Assembly: GCF_030936135.1 (NCBI RefSeq)
Contig: NW_026776913.1
Location: 992,001 to 1,056,000, forward strand
Origin: Gavia stellata
Lineage: Eukaryota > Chordata > Aves > Gaviiformes > Gaviidae
DNA: 64,000 bases
Direction: 5' to 3'
Shown here: in pieces, positions 37,991 to 49,562 of the stretch
Position numbering within the stretch: the stretch's first letter is position 1
Layout: the number at the start of each line of letters is the position of its first letter
Notes under the pieces: generated by a model
The model's input: only the letters and a program-made list of their open reading frames with translations
What the model was told of the DNA's origin: nothing
Databases searched by the model: none
Position numbers and translations under genes: made by a program

Positions 37991-39084
37991 TCGCTTTGCC
38001 TGGCCAGGGAATGCCAGGGTGCTTACAGTCCCCCACAGGAACCTGCTCCTTAACCTGGACACTTCCTCGGCTTGCTGAGAGAGGACTATTGCTGTTTCCT
38101 CTCCCTGACAAAGTAGGTTATGAGAGCCAAGACCATGTCACCCTTATTGAATTGTCTTCTCATCCTCACTCACAGAAGCTAGCCCAACCTTTTGCCCATC
38201 TCATGGAGGAGCTCCATATATCCTAGCTGCTCCTTCACACAGGGTGCTTCCCCACGATTCTCATCCTCCCTGTCACCTTCTCCATCAGAGCCTGTATCCC
38301 TCCACTGCAGCACCCCAGCTCAGCAAGCTGTGCCACCACTTCTCATTTAATCCCAAACCATCACAGTAGAGTGACAAGTCCTGGGGCTTCAGCTCCTCCT
38401 GCCTGTGCTCCAGCTCCTCCTGGCCATGCACATTTGGGCTGCAGCACCTCAGCCGTGGCACTGGGGTGGAGCGCAGACTTCTCCCAGGGAAACCTGATCA
38501 CTGATCCTGACCAGAAGACCATTGTGCATCGAACAGTTAGTGCTGTGCTGCGCTGTGCTGCGTGTACAGCGTGACCTCCACACCTGTACTGTGCTGAAGA
38601 GATCCCTTGGGCACAGGACAACCTCAGCAGCTCCTTCTCACAGTGCAGCCTGTGGGCAGCTCCCACTCGGTACCGGCCATCACGGCACCTGCATGGCCTT
38701 GTCTCTGTCTGACAATGCAGCAGGAAGGTCTCCTGAGAACATCATTTCTGACTGACTGTGGAGAAGAGGAATAGAGTCATTTCCACTTAAGGGAATACAG
38801 TAAGAGTTTGATTGACCAAAACAGGAGACTCTTTTCTCTGGATGGGGTCTGCATGGCGTGCTTCGCATGGCTGGGAGTCCCATTCGATGATAAACCACCT
38901 AGGCATCCCACCACCTAACTGGATCAAAGATTACCTATACGATTCTCTCCTTATAATCCTTGACCTAACTGCCTTTTAAATGGTACCTCACAGAGTGTGA
39001 GTACGTTCCTTACTGGGATCATCATGGACCAGGATCTACTGGTGAAGAACTCTCCCAGCACACTTGGATGCAGCCCCTACAGTC
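37991..39084. other. Intergenic DNA with weak OR-unit homology
   Basis: Around 38400-38520 there is similarity to 48360-48490 (GGGCTGCAGCACCTCAGCCG-like), so part of an old OR-unit flank may be present. No gene seen. Confidence 0.35.
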
Positions 39085-39420
39085 CAATGGACTGGTAGGT
39101 GTGCGGTTTGCTCAGGTAACCCCTGGCTTCATCCCCATTCACAGCTGGTTGTTCTCCTCCAGAGCCCTGCCTCAAAGCACAAAGGCCTGGGAGACCTTGC
39201 TGGTGGAAACTGAGGCAAAGGGGACACAGAGCATCTCAGATCTATCTACACCTACTCTTACTAAAATTAGAAGTGGTTCCACAGTCTCTCTGTCTCTTCC
39301 TTAACTCTTCCTGAAGTAGCAACAGCTCATCTTCGTGCCCTTGAATTCCCTTTTGAGTGTCAATTGAGTTTTGATATGGACCATTGCTGTGGTTGGAGGA
39401 CGCAGTCCATGAAGACAAGT
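39085..39420 (+). repeat. OR-unit flank repeat, copy 2
   Basis: Homologue of 14826-15150 and 48000-48350, located about 3.3 kb before the OR-3 coding exon. Confidence 0.65.
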
Positions 39421-40489
39421 GTGCAGGTACAGTGAGAAAAGGATTGTTCTGTTCCCGGACTGTATCATCAAGGGAGTGAATAAAGATCCGTGTGTGATGC
39501 TTTGTGTTCACGCAATGCCTGCAGCTATTGGGCAGAGAAGGGACAGACGTTGCCTCTCTGATGACATCTGATGACCGACACCTCTGAGTGATGGCAACAG
39601 TCAATGGCACACAGCCACCAAATTGCATTGTCTGCAATGCCACCTGCGGTGCCTTGTCACACACCCACCCTGAATGGGAATTGCTTTCCTGGTGGTCCTG
39701 TGATTTTCTTGCCAGCCCTGGCATCTCATGTAGCTCTGTGGGCCTGGATTTGAACATTACATTGAGCACCTGCCTTGAATTCTGTACCACAATGTGGGGA
39801 TGAACACGAGACAGCTGCCAATACAGTCAGTGAAGATCTAGTAAAACCAACACCTGGAGGAGAGGAAGAAAGAGACGGAGCTCTCCCTATGGCATACGGC
39901 TCCATTCCATCATCTGAATATCTCTATAGGCTGACCTGAACATAACGAGTAGGGACAGGTTCAGTTGCCCTTAATTTGGGCAGCAGCTGTCCTTTCAGTT
40001 GGCCAAAGGAAATTCCCAAGAGCCTCCAAGAAGATGCCCCAGATGTTGGCCTGTCTCTACATCAGCCTGCACGTATCTTCAATCTGTCTCTATTACCGGC
40101 ACACATCTTTGACCACCTCTGGCACCTCAGATGTCAGCAGACAACTGCATCTGAACAGCTCACTCCTGGCCTCCAGCTCCATCAATTACCATGGGAGCTG
40201 AGAGCAGGAGCTCACATGCAGGTGCCTATTGTGTGTCCACCTGAAGGGGGGCAGGAGGAATCCCACCTGCTGTGGGTCTGTGGTGTGCATGGGAGGGAGC
40301 TGAGTGCCCTTCCAGCCCCAGCACTCCAAACCCAGGATGAGATGCCTTGTTGGACTCAGCTGCATCCCTTCCCTCAGCAGGGGTAAAGGAGATCCCTGCC
40401 TGTCTCTGTCTGGCTGTCCTGTCTAAAGATGGGCCAAGAAAAGTTGATATTTAGGCATGACTCTGTCTGTCAGCAGGGAAATGACAGTG
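39421..40489. other. Intergenic DNA in the OR-3 unit
   Basis: No gene recognised. The last 100 bp are about three-quarters similar to 48640-48746, upstream of the OR-4 first-exon block. Confidence 0.4.
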
Positions 40490-41335
40490 CTGGGAAGAAG
40501 TGTCTCTCCCCAGCTGCGGGAGGGAACCTCAGTGATTGCTCCAGCCTGTTTCACAGCAGGTTCCCCTGGAGCCCCAGGGACCCCTGGGGGGAGCCCCGAG
40601 GGGCAGAGAAAGTGCCGCCGTGGGCTGCTCCTCTGCTGCTGAGCTGGGCCGGGCTCCTGGGATGGAGGGAGCTCATGGCAAGCGGGCAGCACTGCCGAGA
40701 GACAGCTCTGCCCAGGAGCAGCTCCTCTGCAGAGCGCAGCAGGGCTGAGGGCACTGCCTGCAGGCACCGAGGGGAGAGGATCAAGGCAGAGAGAGGTTAA
40801 AGGCAGTCTGGGGTGGGAGGACAGAGGCGAGCTCACTGGAGGAGAAATCTTCACAGCCCTTGACACGGTAAGTCTCTGGGTGTGGGGCAATTTAGGTACA
40901 GTTCACTGGAAGATCTCCTAATGCTGGCACATCCCACAAACTCTGAGAGCTTTCAGGAAGAACTGCCACAGGTTCTCTAGTGTAGAAGAGGAGGAGGTGC
41001 TCCAGAGCAGGGCTTCCCTGCTGCACCATGAGAGGGACAGGGCATGAGGGCTGCCTTCTGCCAGGGACGGCTGCAGGGTGTGAAGGTGGGTGTGCAGCCA
41101 GGGGTGCCCAGGGCTGTCCTTCCGAGCAGGGTCCCTGCACCCCCGGGGCTGGGTGCTGGGGCAGGGACTCTGCCGCCTGCCAGGGTCAGCACTCAGCCTG
41201 CCCGGGGAGCTCCCCACGGCGCTGTGGGGAGAAGCTGGGGGTGGAAGGAGAGACCAGTGCAATGGCAGGGTCCTTCTGCTGTGGAGAGAGTGCTGCATGG
41301 GTCAAGGCTGCTCACAGCTCCACATCCCCCCCAGG
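40490..41335 (+). repeat. GC-rich OR first-exon block, OR-3 unit
   Basis: Near-identical to 48747-49562 over two long stretches (about 97% by eye over the first 225 bp), with a diverged 120-bp patch at about 40880-41000. It contains a predicted non-coding first exon ending CTTGACACG at 40867 and the strong donor GTAAGT at 40868. A role as the OR promoter region is inferred from position and donor. Confidence 0.75.
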
Positions 41336-42350
41336 ACATTTCCAAGGGCACTTTTCAAAAGGAAGGTCTATGTGGCGGTTACCTGAAAGGGAAGCTGCCA
41401 GTGTTTTGAGTTTTCTCCTCGTGGTTGTCTGGAAGGGCAGTGAGAGATGGAAATTTATTTCTATGTTCTGGGAAAGGCACTGAGACCCCACTTCTCATTA
41501 GCACTTGTCTGATCTGCTCATTAGCTCCAGCACAGAGAGAGGTGCCCCTGGGCAGTACCCTGGTGCCAGAAGGTGTCTGCAGGGCAGAGCTGAGCACACG
41601 GTGAATGGGATGGGGTCTGTGAGAGATGGTAGGAGAGAGACATGGGGACAGGGAATCAGCTTCCAGCAGGGACATCTCCAGCAGAGACAAGGGCAGGGAA
41701 TGAGAAGGAGCTGCTACCAGAAATGCCATGGCGGGGGCTATTTTGGCACTTCCCTGCCATGCCCTGGAGTGCAGATACCTTCCCCAGAGCAACCCCCTGG
41801 TCTCCTCTCCTACCCAGCAGAGCCTCTGCCTTCATGGCAATGGGGTCCCCGTTATGAGTCATGCCCTGGGCAGCTTGCCCTCCAGGTGGATGTGTCTTGG
41901 GATGCAGTACACAAAAAAGAGACTAAAACCACCTGCCCTACAGTGACACCATCTGAGAGGTGGTGAGCACAGCTGGGTAAGGAGAAGGCTTCACAGCACA
42001 CCCCTCTGCCTTTCTGTCCTCACCTCATTGCTTTGGAGCATTGCAGTTTTCTTCCCTGTTTCCCCACCTTTCCATGCTGCTCTTGCTCTCTGGGGTATGG
42101 ATTGGGGTGCAGGTCAGCTTCTGTTGTGGCACTGACTCTGGGTGTCCTTCCCTGGAAGTATCTTCATGGGAAGTAGGTGCCCAAGCTCTGTTTTAAACTG
42201 TCAGGCACCATGCCATTCAATTGACAGGGCTGGGGAATGCGCTGGCTTGTTCCTCATTCATCACAGGGATGGGGATTTCTATGACAAATAGCATGTTATT
42301 TTCCTCAGAGAACTCTGTCCTCAATTGTCATTGTCTTTTTCACCTTGGAC
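41336..42350. other. Predicted intron of OR-3
   Basis: No coding signal. It is roughly three-quarters similar to the matching part of the OR-4 unit (about 49850-50040), clearly less than the GC-rich block before it. Confidence 0.5.
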
Positions 42351-42375
42351 AGGTCCCAATGCCCACAGAAAACAG
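42351..42375 (+). promoter_or_regulatory. Splice acceptor and 5' UTR end of OR-3
   Basis: TTTTTCACCTTGGACAG ends at 42352, 23 nt before the ATG, in the same place as in OR-2 and OR-4. Confidence 0.6.
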
Positions 42376-43395
42376 ATGTCCAACAACAGCTCCATCAGCC
42401 AGTTCCTCCTCCTGGCATTCACAGACACGCGGGAGCTGCAGCTCTTGCACTTCTGCCTCTTCCTGGGCATCTACCTGGCTGCCCTCCTGGGCAATGGCCT
42501 CATCATCACCGCCATAGCCTGCGACCACCACCTCCACAGCCCCATGTACTTCTTCCTCCTCAACCTTTCCTTCATCGACCTGGGCTTCGTCTCCACCACT
42601 CTCCCCAAAGCCATGGCCAATTCCCTCTGGGACACCAGGGCCATCTCCTATGCAGGATGTGCTGCCCAAGTCTTTTTTGTTTTATTTTTGATGTCAGCAG
42701 AATTTTTTCTTCTCACTGTCATGGCCTTCGACCGCTACATTGCCATCTGCAAACCCCTGCACTATGGGACCCTCCTGGGCAGCAGAGCTTGTGCCAAAAT
42801 AGCAACAGCTGCCTGGGGCAGTGGGTTTCTCAATTCTCTTCTTCACACTACCAATACATTTTCACTACCACTTTGCGAAAGCAATGCCTTGGACCAGTTC
42901 TTCTGTGAAATTCCCCCAGTCCTCAAGCTCTCCTGCTCAGACTCCTACCTCAGGGTAGCTGGGCCTCTTAGTTTTAGTGCTTTTCTATTCTGGGGTTGTT
43001 TTATATTCATCTTGCTGTCCTATGTGCAGATCTTGAGGGCCGTGTTGAGGATCCCCTCTGAGCAGGGACGGCACAAAGCCTTTTCCACGTGCCTCCCTCA
43101 CCTGGCTGTGGTCTCCCTGTTTATCTGTACTGGCACGTTTGCCTACCTCAAGCCCCCCTCCATCTCCTCTGCAGCTCTGGATTCAGTGATGGCAATGCTG
43201 TACTCGGTGGTGACCCCAGCCTTGAACCCCCTCATCTACAGCATGAGGAACCGGGACCTCAAGGATGCCATGAAGAAAGTGATTTTAGGGATGTTTCCCA
43301 TGTATCCCATTGCTGGACTGTCCTTTGTTTGCTCTTTTGTCCTTTTTGTTTTCATTATCTTTGTTGTTATTAGCCTTTACTGTGTTTCTACATAA
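42376..43395 (+). CDS. Olfactory receptor, OR14-like (OR-3, spacer)
   Basis: Intronless, 339 residues from MSNNSSISQF; an in-frame ATG 51 bp upstream is disfavoured because it precedes the predicted acceptor. N-terminal NNSS glycosylation site, PMYFFLLNLS, MAFDRYIAIC at 116-125 (F replacing the usual Y before DRY), SCSDSYL, KAFSTCLPHL at about 234-243, PLIYSMRN in TM7. A standard-length receptor would end near residue 307; here about 32 further residues follow, most of them hydrophobic (residues about 314-337), as if a T-rich 3' UTR had become coding. It is the most diverged of the five open OR14-like genes. Family function is odorant detection; the ligand is unknown. Confidence 0.88.
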   Translation: MSNNSSISQFLLLAFTDTRELQLLHFCLFLGIYLAALLGNGLIITAIACDHHLHSPMYFFLLNLSFIDLGFVSTTLPKAMANSLWDTRAISYAGCAAQVFFVLFLMSAEFFLLTVMAFDRYIAICKPLHYGTLLGSRACAKIATAAWGSGFLNSLLHTTNTFSLPLCESNALDQFFCEIPPVLKLSCSDSYLRVAGPLSFSAFLFWGCFIFILLSYVQILRAVLRIPSEQGRHKAFSTCLPHLAVVSLFICTGTFAYLKPPSISSAALDSVMAMLYSVVTPALNPLIYSMRNRDLKDAMKKVILGMFPMYPIAGLSFVCSFVLFVFIIFVVISLYCVST

Positions 43396-43456
43396 ATGTT
43401 GAGATTCTCCTTACTTCTACTGAGGAATGAGCCTGCTCTGTCTTCCCTGGCTCTGA

Positions 43457-43462
43457 AATAAA
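43457..43462 (+). terminator. Poly(A) signal of OR-3
   Basis: AATAAA 61 bp after the stop, in context CTCTGAAATAAAAGTC, like the OR-1 signal CTCTGAAATAAAAGGC. Confidence 0.6.
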
Positions 43463-45059
43463 AGTCTGTCTTTCACTGGGACAGAGCTACACTCTCATAG
43501 CATTTCTGAAATCAAATGGGATCTCCCCAGTGTGCTGACTGAAGTTTGGGCTCTTCTTCCAAAGCTGATGGCAGCAACAGGCCCAAGGAATTTCACCTCA
43601 AAAGGGCCTTTCTCTCCTTGGAATTGAGAGAGAAACTCTCGTGGTCACATTGTCACAGCTGTTAGAGACCCAGGTCTGGATCTTGGGCTCACTCTTTGGT
43701 GTATGGTGACCGTGGAGATGGTGAATGAGCACTGAGTTACACACCCAGGGCTGTCCCACATACGACTGTGCAGAAGACGTCCTCCAGGAGGGGAATCTAC
43801 AGCTACCTGGAGAGCCTGGGGGTTCTGCAGGGGCAGCACGTTCCTGGGGTGGGCAGTGACTGGATCCTCCCAAAGTGAGAGGTCACCCAATGGGGAATCA
43901 CTCAAAAGAAATTGCTAAATGCCGGTCTCGGCGAGGAAATATAGATGGACACACCTGACCAACTCCAGCAGGGAACAGCACCTTTGCAGCACCCACACCA
44001 CCGGCAGAACACACACAGGCATGAGTATCACAACCGGCCCCATCCCGCTCCCTTCTCAAGCTGGTCTGGTGTGCAGGTGACAAGTGGTCTGTGCAGATCC
44101 TGCAGCGCTTACCCACGGGAACGGTCCTCACGGTCCCTCCAGTGTGGGCCTGCGCTTGGGTCTGCCCAAGTGCCCTGCCCAGACCCGGGGCCGTTATCCA
44201 CTTGGCAGCTCCAGCCCTGCCTCTCTCCACACCCTGGTGTCCTCCTGCTGCAGCCAGCCCCTGGATTTCACCAGCAAAGCGTGTACATGCATTCGCCCCA
44301 AACACACAGGCAATAGTGAGCACTCTCACCCAGCAAATAGCCGGAGCAGAGTTTAATAAGATGGCATGACAGAGCATGGAGATCAGACACAGGGTTTGGA
44401 CAGACCAGCACTGAGCAGCCCCCTACCCCCATGCAGCTGGCCCCTTGCATATGGAGGGGAAATTCAATTTACGATTGCTCAGCAGGGGTCATTTGTGACC
44501 CAGGAATGATCTGGCAGGGAGGGCAAGGAGGCCCAGCTGCAGAAGGGGTTAAACTGGCTGGAAGCAGGGATGCCAGAAACAGAAGGACTTCCTGTAAGGG
44601 AGTGAAGTTTCCCTGGGTGATGAGATCAGCAACAGCCTCCGCATTGTCTTGTAGCCATCCTGGAGTGGGAGCGCTCAGGGGCCCAAGCTCAGGGGCAAAC
44701 TTTGGGCAGCAGAGCTGGGCTGGTGCAAGTGTAGGTAAGGAATCTGCTTGTGACGCGTATTTGCAGACTCCTTGTAGAAACGCTTGTTGCGGTAGGACTC
44801 TGACCGATGCATTAGTCATTAAATATTTCTGTCATATTTAAGCACAAAAGTCTGTTTAATTTACCTCACGGGGTACCATAAAAATTCCCCGAGAGCTTGA
44901 AGGGTATGGGAAGCCCATGTAAAACCTCGTTCGGGGTGCCCCAATTTGGCTGGGACTCCTCATGCGCATGAACAAAGATTTACCCTTCTAATTCCTTACT
45001 TTGCGTCCTAGCCTCTCTGCTCGGTCGGCACTGGCCAGTCTTGAATTTTCATGACAGTA
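43463..45059. other. Intergenic DNA, no gene recognised
   Basis: Short frames only. The part at 44800-45040 has an LTR-element flavour (GGGGTGCCCCAATTTGG) but I cannot assign it. Confidence 0.4.
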
Positions 45060-45187
45060 AGCGCTGTTCAGCAATAACTAAACCATCGGTGTGTTATCAA
45101 AGCTGTTGTCATTACAAATCCAAAGCATAGCACCATACATGCTGCCACAAAGAAAATTAACTCTATCCCAGCCAAAACCAGCACACA
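45060..45187 (-). mobile_element. ERV fragment, same family as the 12.9-14.8 kb fossil
   Basis: GCTGTTCAGCAATAACTAAA and the following sequence to CCAGCCAAAACCAGCAC align with about 13795-13900 of the larger fossil. A short, broken, old piece; only this internal segment is present. Confidence 0.45.
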
Positions 45188-45224
45188 GAGCCACCATTAT
45201 AATTAAAAGACACATACACACGTT

Positions 45225-46112
45225 CAATTGCAGATACAGGCATAAAATAGATCTAATTACTGATACAATTAGAGTCGGAGACACCATAACATGCACAAGT
45301 AGAGCTACATGACCAGTCACACAAATCATTACACATACAATTGCAGATACAATTACAGATCAAGATACAATCACACGTACAATCGCAGATACAAGTACAG
45401 TCACAGACACAAGCCCACATTCCATTACACCTACAACTACAGCTACTGCTCGTGATACCATTACCGATAGAGGTGCCATGACTGATAGAGGCAGGGTTAA
45501 ACATACGGGTGCTGCTACAAATACAATTGAAGATACACGCACAGATGCCAGAAGAGACGCAGATGCAGGTACAATCAGACATACCGGTACCCATCTAGAC
45601 ACCATGACAGACACCGATACCAATACAGGCAGAGACAACACTACCCATACCATCAGAGATACCACTGCAGATTCCCTTGCAGAAGCAGATGACACTGTAG
45701 ATGCCACGGCAGACACAGATACCACTGCAGATACCCTTGCTGAAACACATACCGTTTCGGATGCGATTGCAGATGAAGATGCCACTAGAGGTGCAAATAC
45801 CACTCCAGGTTCTGAGCATACGCCATAGCAGATGTACACAAAATTGGAGGCGCGATAGTGTTGCAGATACCCTTGCAGACGGAGGTAGCATTGCTGATAG
45901 AGATACCATTTCAGAGGAAGGTACCTTTGGAGATGCAGAGAAAATTTAATTGCAGATGGAGATACCATTGCAGATGCAGGTAACATGGCAGATGGAGACA
46001 CCATTGCAGATACAGAGAGGATTGCAGATGCATAGATGATTGCAGGTGCCCATACAGGTGCAGATGCCACTGCAGATGGAGATACCATTGCAGCTACTGA
46101 TACCTGTATCTC
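45225..46112 (+). repeat. 12/18-bp minisatellite, spacer copy
   Basis: Long degenerate array on GATACCATTGCA and GATGCAGATACC, the same family as the arrays in both arms but longer (about 890 bp) and with an AT-richer left part (GATACAATTACA). Open frames on both strands result from the 6-bp-based unit length. Confidence 0.85.
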
Positions 46113-46117
46113 CTTCT

Positions 46118-47290
46118 AGTACAAGGTAACCCATTTATTGGACGAGGGAAAGGCTGTGGGTATTGTTTACCTGGACATAAGTAAAGCCTTTGGCACCGTT
46201 TCCTACAGCATTTGCCTGGAGAAACTGGCTGCTCATGGCTTGGATGGGGGTACTCTTTGCTGGGTAAAAGAATGGCTTGGATGGCCAGGCCCCAAAGGGT
46301 TGTGGTGAATGGAGTTCAGTCCAGTTGGCAGCCGGTCACAAGTGGTGTCCCCCAGGGCTCAGGTTTGGGGTTGGTCTTGTTTAATATATTTATGGACGAT
46401 CTGGATGAGGGGATCGAGTGCACCCTCAGTAAGTTTGCAGATGACACCAAGTTGGGCAGGAGTGTTGATCTGCTCGAGGGTCGGAAGGCTCTGCAGAGGG
46501 ATCTGGACAGGCCGAGGCCCGTTGTATGAGATTCAGCAAGGCCAAATGCCGGGTCCTGCACTTGGGTCACAACAACCCCATGCAACGCTCCAGGCTTGGG
46601 AAAGAGTGGCTGGAAAGCTGCCCCGCAGAAGAGGACCTGGAGGTGCTGGTTGACAGCTGGCTGAATATGAGCCAGCAGTGTGCCCAGGAGGACAAGAAGG
46701 CCAACGGCATCCTGGCTTGTATCAGAAATAGTGTGGCCAGCAGGAGCAAGGAGGTGATTGTCCCCCTGTACTCGGTGCTGGTGAGTCTGCACCTCGACTG
46801 CTGTGTTCAGTTTTGGGCCCGTCACTACAAGAAGGACATTGAGGTGCTGGAGCATGTCCAACAAAGACCAATGAAGCTGATGAAGGGTCCAGAGAACAAG
46901 TGTTATGAGGAATGGCTAAGGGAACTGGAGAAAAGTAGGCTCAGGGAGACCTTATCGCTCTCTACAACTACCTGAAAGGAGGTTGTAGCAAGGTGGGTGT
47001 TGGTCTCTTTTCCCAGGTAACAAGTGATAGGACAAGAGGAAACAGCCTCAAGTTGTGCCAGGGGAGCTTTAGATTGGATATTAGGAAAAATTTCTTCACC
47101 AAAAGGGTTATCAAGCGTAGGAGCAGGCTGTGCAGGGAAGTGGTTAAGTCACCATCCCTGGGGTATTTCAAAGATGCGTAGATGTGGCGCTTAGGGACTT
47201 GGTTTAGTGGTGGACATGGTAGTGTCAGGTTAATGGTGGGACTCGGTGGTCTTAAAGGTCTTTTCCAACCTAAATGATTCTATGATTTTA
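46118..47290 (+). mobile_element. CR1 LINE, 5'-truncated
   Basis: Starts in the RT domain ([18 protein letters not shown]) and includes [10 protein letters not shown] near 46430, [32 protein letters not shown] and [18 protein letters not shown]. It ends GGTCTTTTCCAACC with ATGATTCTATGATTTTATG near 47290. Several frameshifts. It begins directly at the end of the minisatellite. Confidence 0.9.
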
Positions 47291-47999
47291 TGTTTCTACT
47301 TTTTGCCCATCCCTCTGGCCTGTCTATGTCCTTTGGATGGCAGCTGTGGACTGCAGTGTAGTTTCTGCTCTCCTCAATATAGTTGCATCTACAAATGCTA
47401 TGAAAATGAACTCTCTCATCTCCTGCAGGTCATTAAAAACACATGAAACAGAGCAGGTAGCACGACAGACTCTTGCAGGACCCTTTTAGCTAGATGCCTC
47501 CAGGCAGAGTACCACACATTGACCTCATCCCTCTGAGCTCCACCATCCGACTGTTGTTTTAGCCATCTACTGACTCACCCACGCAGGCCATCATATCCTA
47601 ACTTGGGCACAACAATAATGTGGGAGATGATGCTGAAAACTTCACTGACTTCCAGGTTAAAAGACAACCACTGCTCTCCCCACGCCCAGCAATCCTGTCC
47701 TTTCATCACAGAAAGCAAAGAGGATGGCGAGACACACACTACCCTGAGTAAAACCAGACACCTTCTTTTTCAGCCACCCAGAAATGGGATCTGAGTGAAT
47801 GGACACACTCTGGAGCACAGCCTTGAGTTTCACTGCTCATCTGTTGTGCATTTTTGAAAGGTGCGTGCCATGTTTGGGTGCTGTCAGTCATCAGGGAGTC
47901 CCCCCAGTCTCCATCACCCTCTAAAGATGATGGAGAGTGTCATCCCTGTGAGATTGGCTTGCCCTCTCAGCTCCCTGGGATGCCGCCCCGCTTGTCCCA
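47291..47999. other. Intergenic DNA, no gene recognised
   Basis: Short frames only. 47300-47600 reads like decayed LINE-derived sequence, but I cannot assign it. Confidence 0.35.
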
Positions 48000-48350
48000 T
48001 AGACTGGTAAGGGTTGCGTTTGCTCAGGTGACCCCTGACTTGATCCCCATCCACCACTGGCTGATCTCCTTCAGGGTCCTGCCCTGAGTCACAGAGGCCT
48101 GCGAGACCTTGCTGGGGAAGACTGAGGCAAAGAGGATAAGAGAGAATCTCAGCTCTGTCTACACCTGCTCTTATGAAACTCAGCAGTGGCCACAGAGTAC
48201 CTTGGTTTTCTTCTTCAACTGTTCCTGAAGTAGTAAACACTCATTATGGTGCCCTTTCTAGTTTCCTTTGAGTTGCAGTCTGGGTTATTGCAGAGCTTGG
48301 AGGATGCTGTCCTTGAAGACCAGCTGGACTGAGCTCTGCCATCAGGTCAC
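48000..48350 (+). repeat. OR-unit flank repeat, copy 3
   Basis: Homologue of 14826-15150 and 39085-39420, about 2.6-2.9 kb before OR-4. Confidence 0.65.
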
Positions 48351-48746
48351 AGCTCTGTCTCCCACAGTAACGGCTCCAGTTTGTCCTGTCCGTGGCCCTG
48401 GCTGAGGGCATTGCTGCACATCTGGGCTGAAGCACCACAGCTGTGGCATCAGGCAGGGTCATACTTGCCATAGGGGAACCTGTTATCAAGTGTCCAAGAG
48501 CCTGGGTGAGCAAAGGCTTTGCTTCAGAGGAGAGAGATGGCTTGGACAAAAGTATTCTGGATGTCTTTTTATCCCGAGGACTACAAACCCAGAATGAAAT
48601 GTCTGAATTCAGTCAACTGAAGACATGCCCCCAGCTTGCAGAAATTAGATCCCTGCCTGTCACCTTCCTGGTGTCCTGTCTAATGATGAAACAAACAAAA
48701 CGTGATTCTCATGCCTGACTCTTTTCCTGATAGGAGAAATGTCAGT

Positions 48747-49562
48747 GCTGGGAAGAAGTGTCTCTCCCCAGCTGCGGGAGGGAACCTCAGTGATTGCTCC
48801 AGCCTGTTTCACAGCAGGTTCCCCTGGAGCCCCAGGGACCCCTGGGGGGAGCCCCGAGGGGCAGAGAAAGTGCCGCCTTGGGCTGCTCCTCTGCTGCTGA
48901 GCTGGGCCGGGCTGCTGGGATGGAGGGAGCTCAGGGCAAGCGGGCAGCGCTGAGGAGAGACAGCTCTGCCCAGGAGCAGCTCCTCTGCAGAGCGCAGCAG
49001 GGCTGAGGGCACTGCCTGCAGGCACCGAGGGGAGAGGATCAAGGCAGAGAGAGGTTAAAGGCAGTCTGGGGTGGGAGGACAGAGGCGAGCTCACTGGAGG
49101 AGAAATCTTCACAGCCCTTGACACGGTAAGTCTCTGGCTGCAGGGCAATGCAGCTGCAGTTCATGGAGGGCTCTCGTAAAGCTGGCATGGTACCCAGGAA
49201 TCTCACTCCTGTATAGAGGAGGAGGAGGTGCCCCAGAGCAGGGCTTCCCTGCTGCACCATCAGAGGGACAGGGCATGAGGGCTGCCTTCTGCCAGGGACG
49301 GCTGCAGGGTGTGAAGGTGGGTGTGCAGCCAGGGGTGCCCAGGGCTGTCCTTCCGAGCAGGGTCCCTGCACCCCCGGGGCTGGGTGCTGGGGCAGGGACT
49401 CTGCCGCCTGCCAGGCTCAGCACTCAGCCTGCCCGGGGAGCTCCCCACGGCGCTGTGGGGAGAAGCTGGGGGTGGAAGGAGAGACCAGTGCAATGGCAGG
49501 GTGCTTCTGCTGTTGAGAGGGTGCTGTGTGGGTCAGGGCTGCTCACAGCTCCACATCACTGC
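48747..49562 (+). repeat. GC-rich OR first-exon block, OR-4 unit
   Basis: Third and complete copy of the block. The predicted first exon ends CTTGACACG at 49125 with donor GTAAGT at 49126. The part 48871-49560 also pairs with arm A. Confidence 0.75.

Noticed and set aside
40918-41298. Repeated open frames in the GC-rich blocks (also 49109-49493 and 29453-29792) as a conserved protein
   Set aside because: All six frames are largely open in GC-rich DNA and the copies are near-identical at DNA level; splice signals and position fit a first-exon/promoter block better.
44800-45040. Possible second LTR
   Set aside because: A few short matches in style only; no clear ends or paired LTR.
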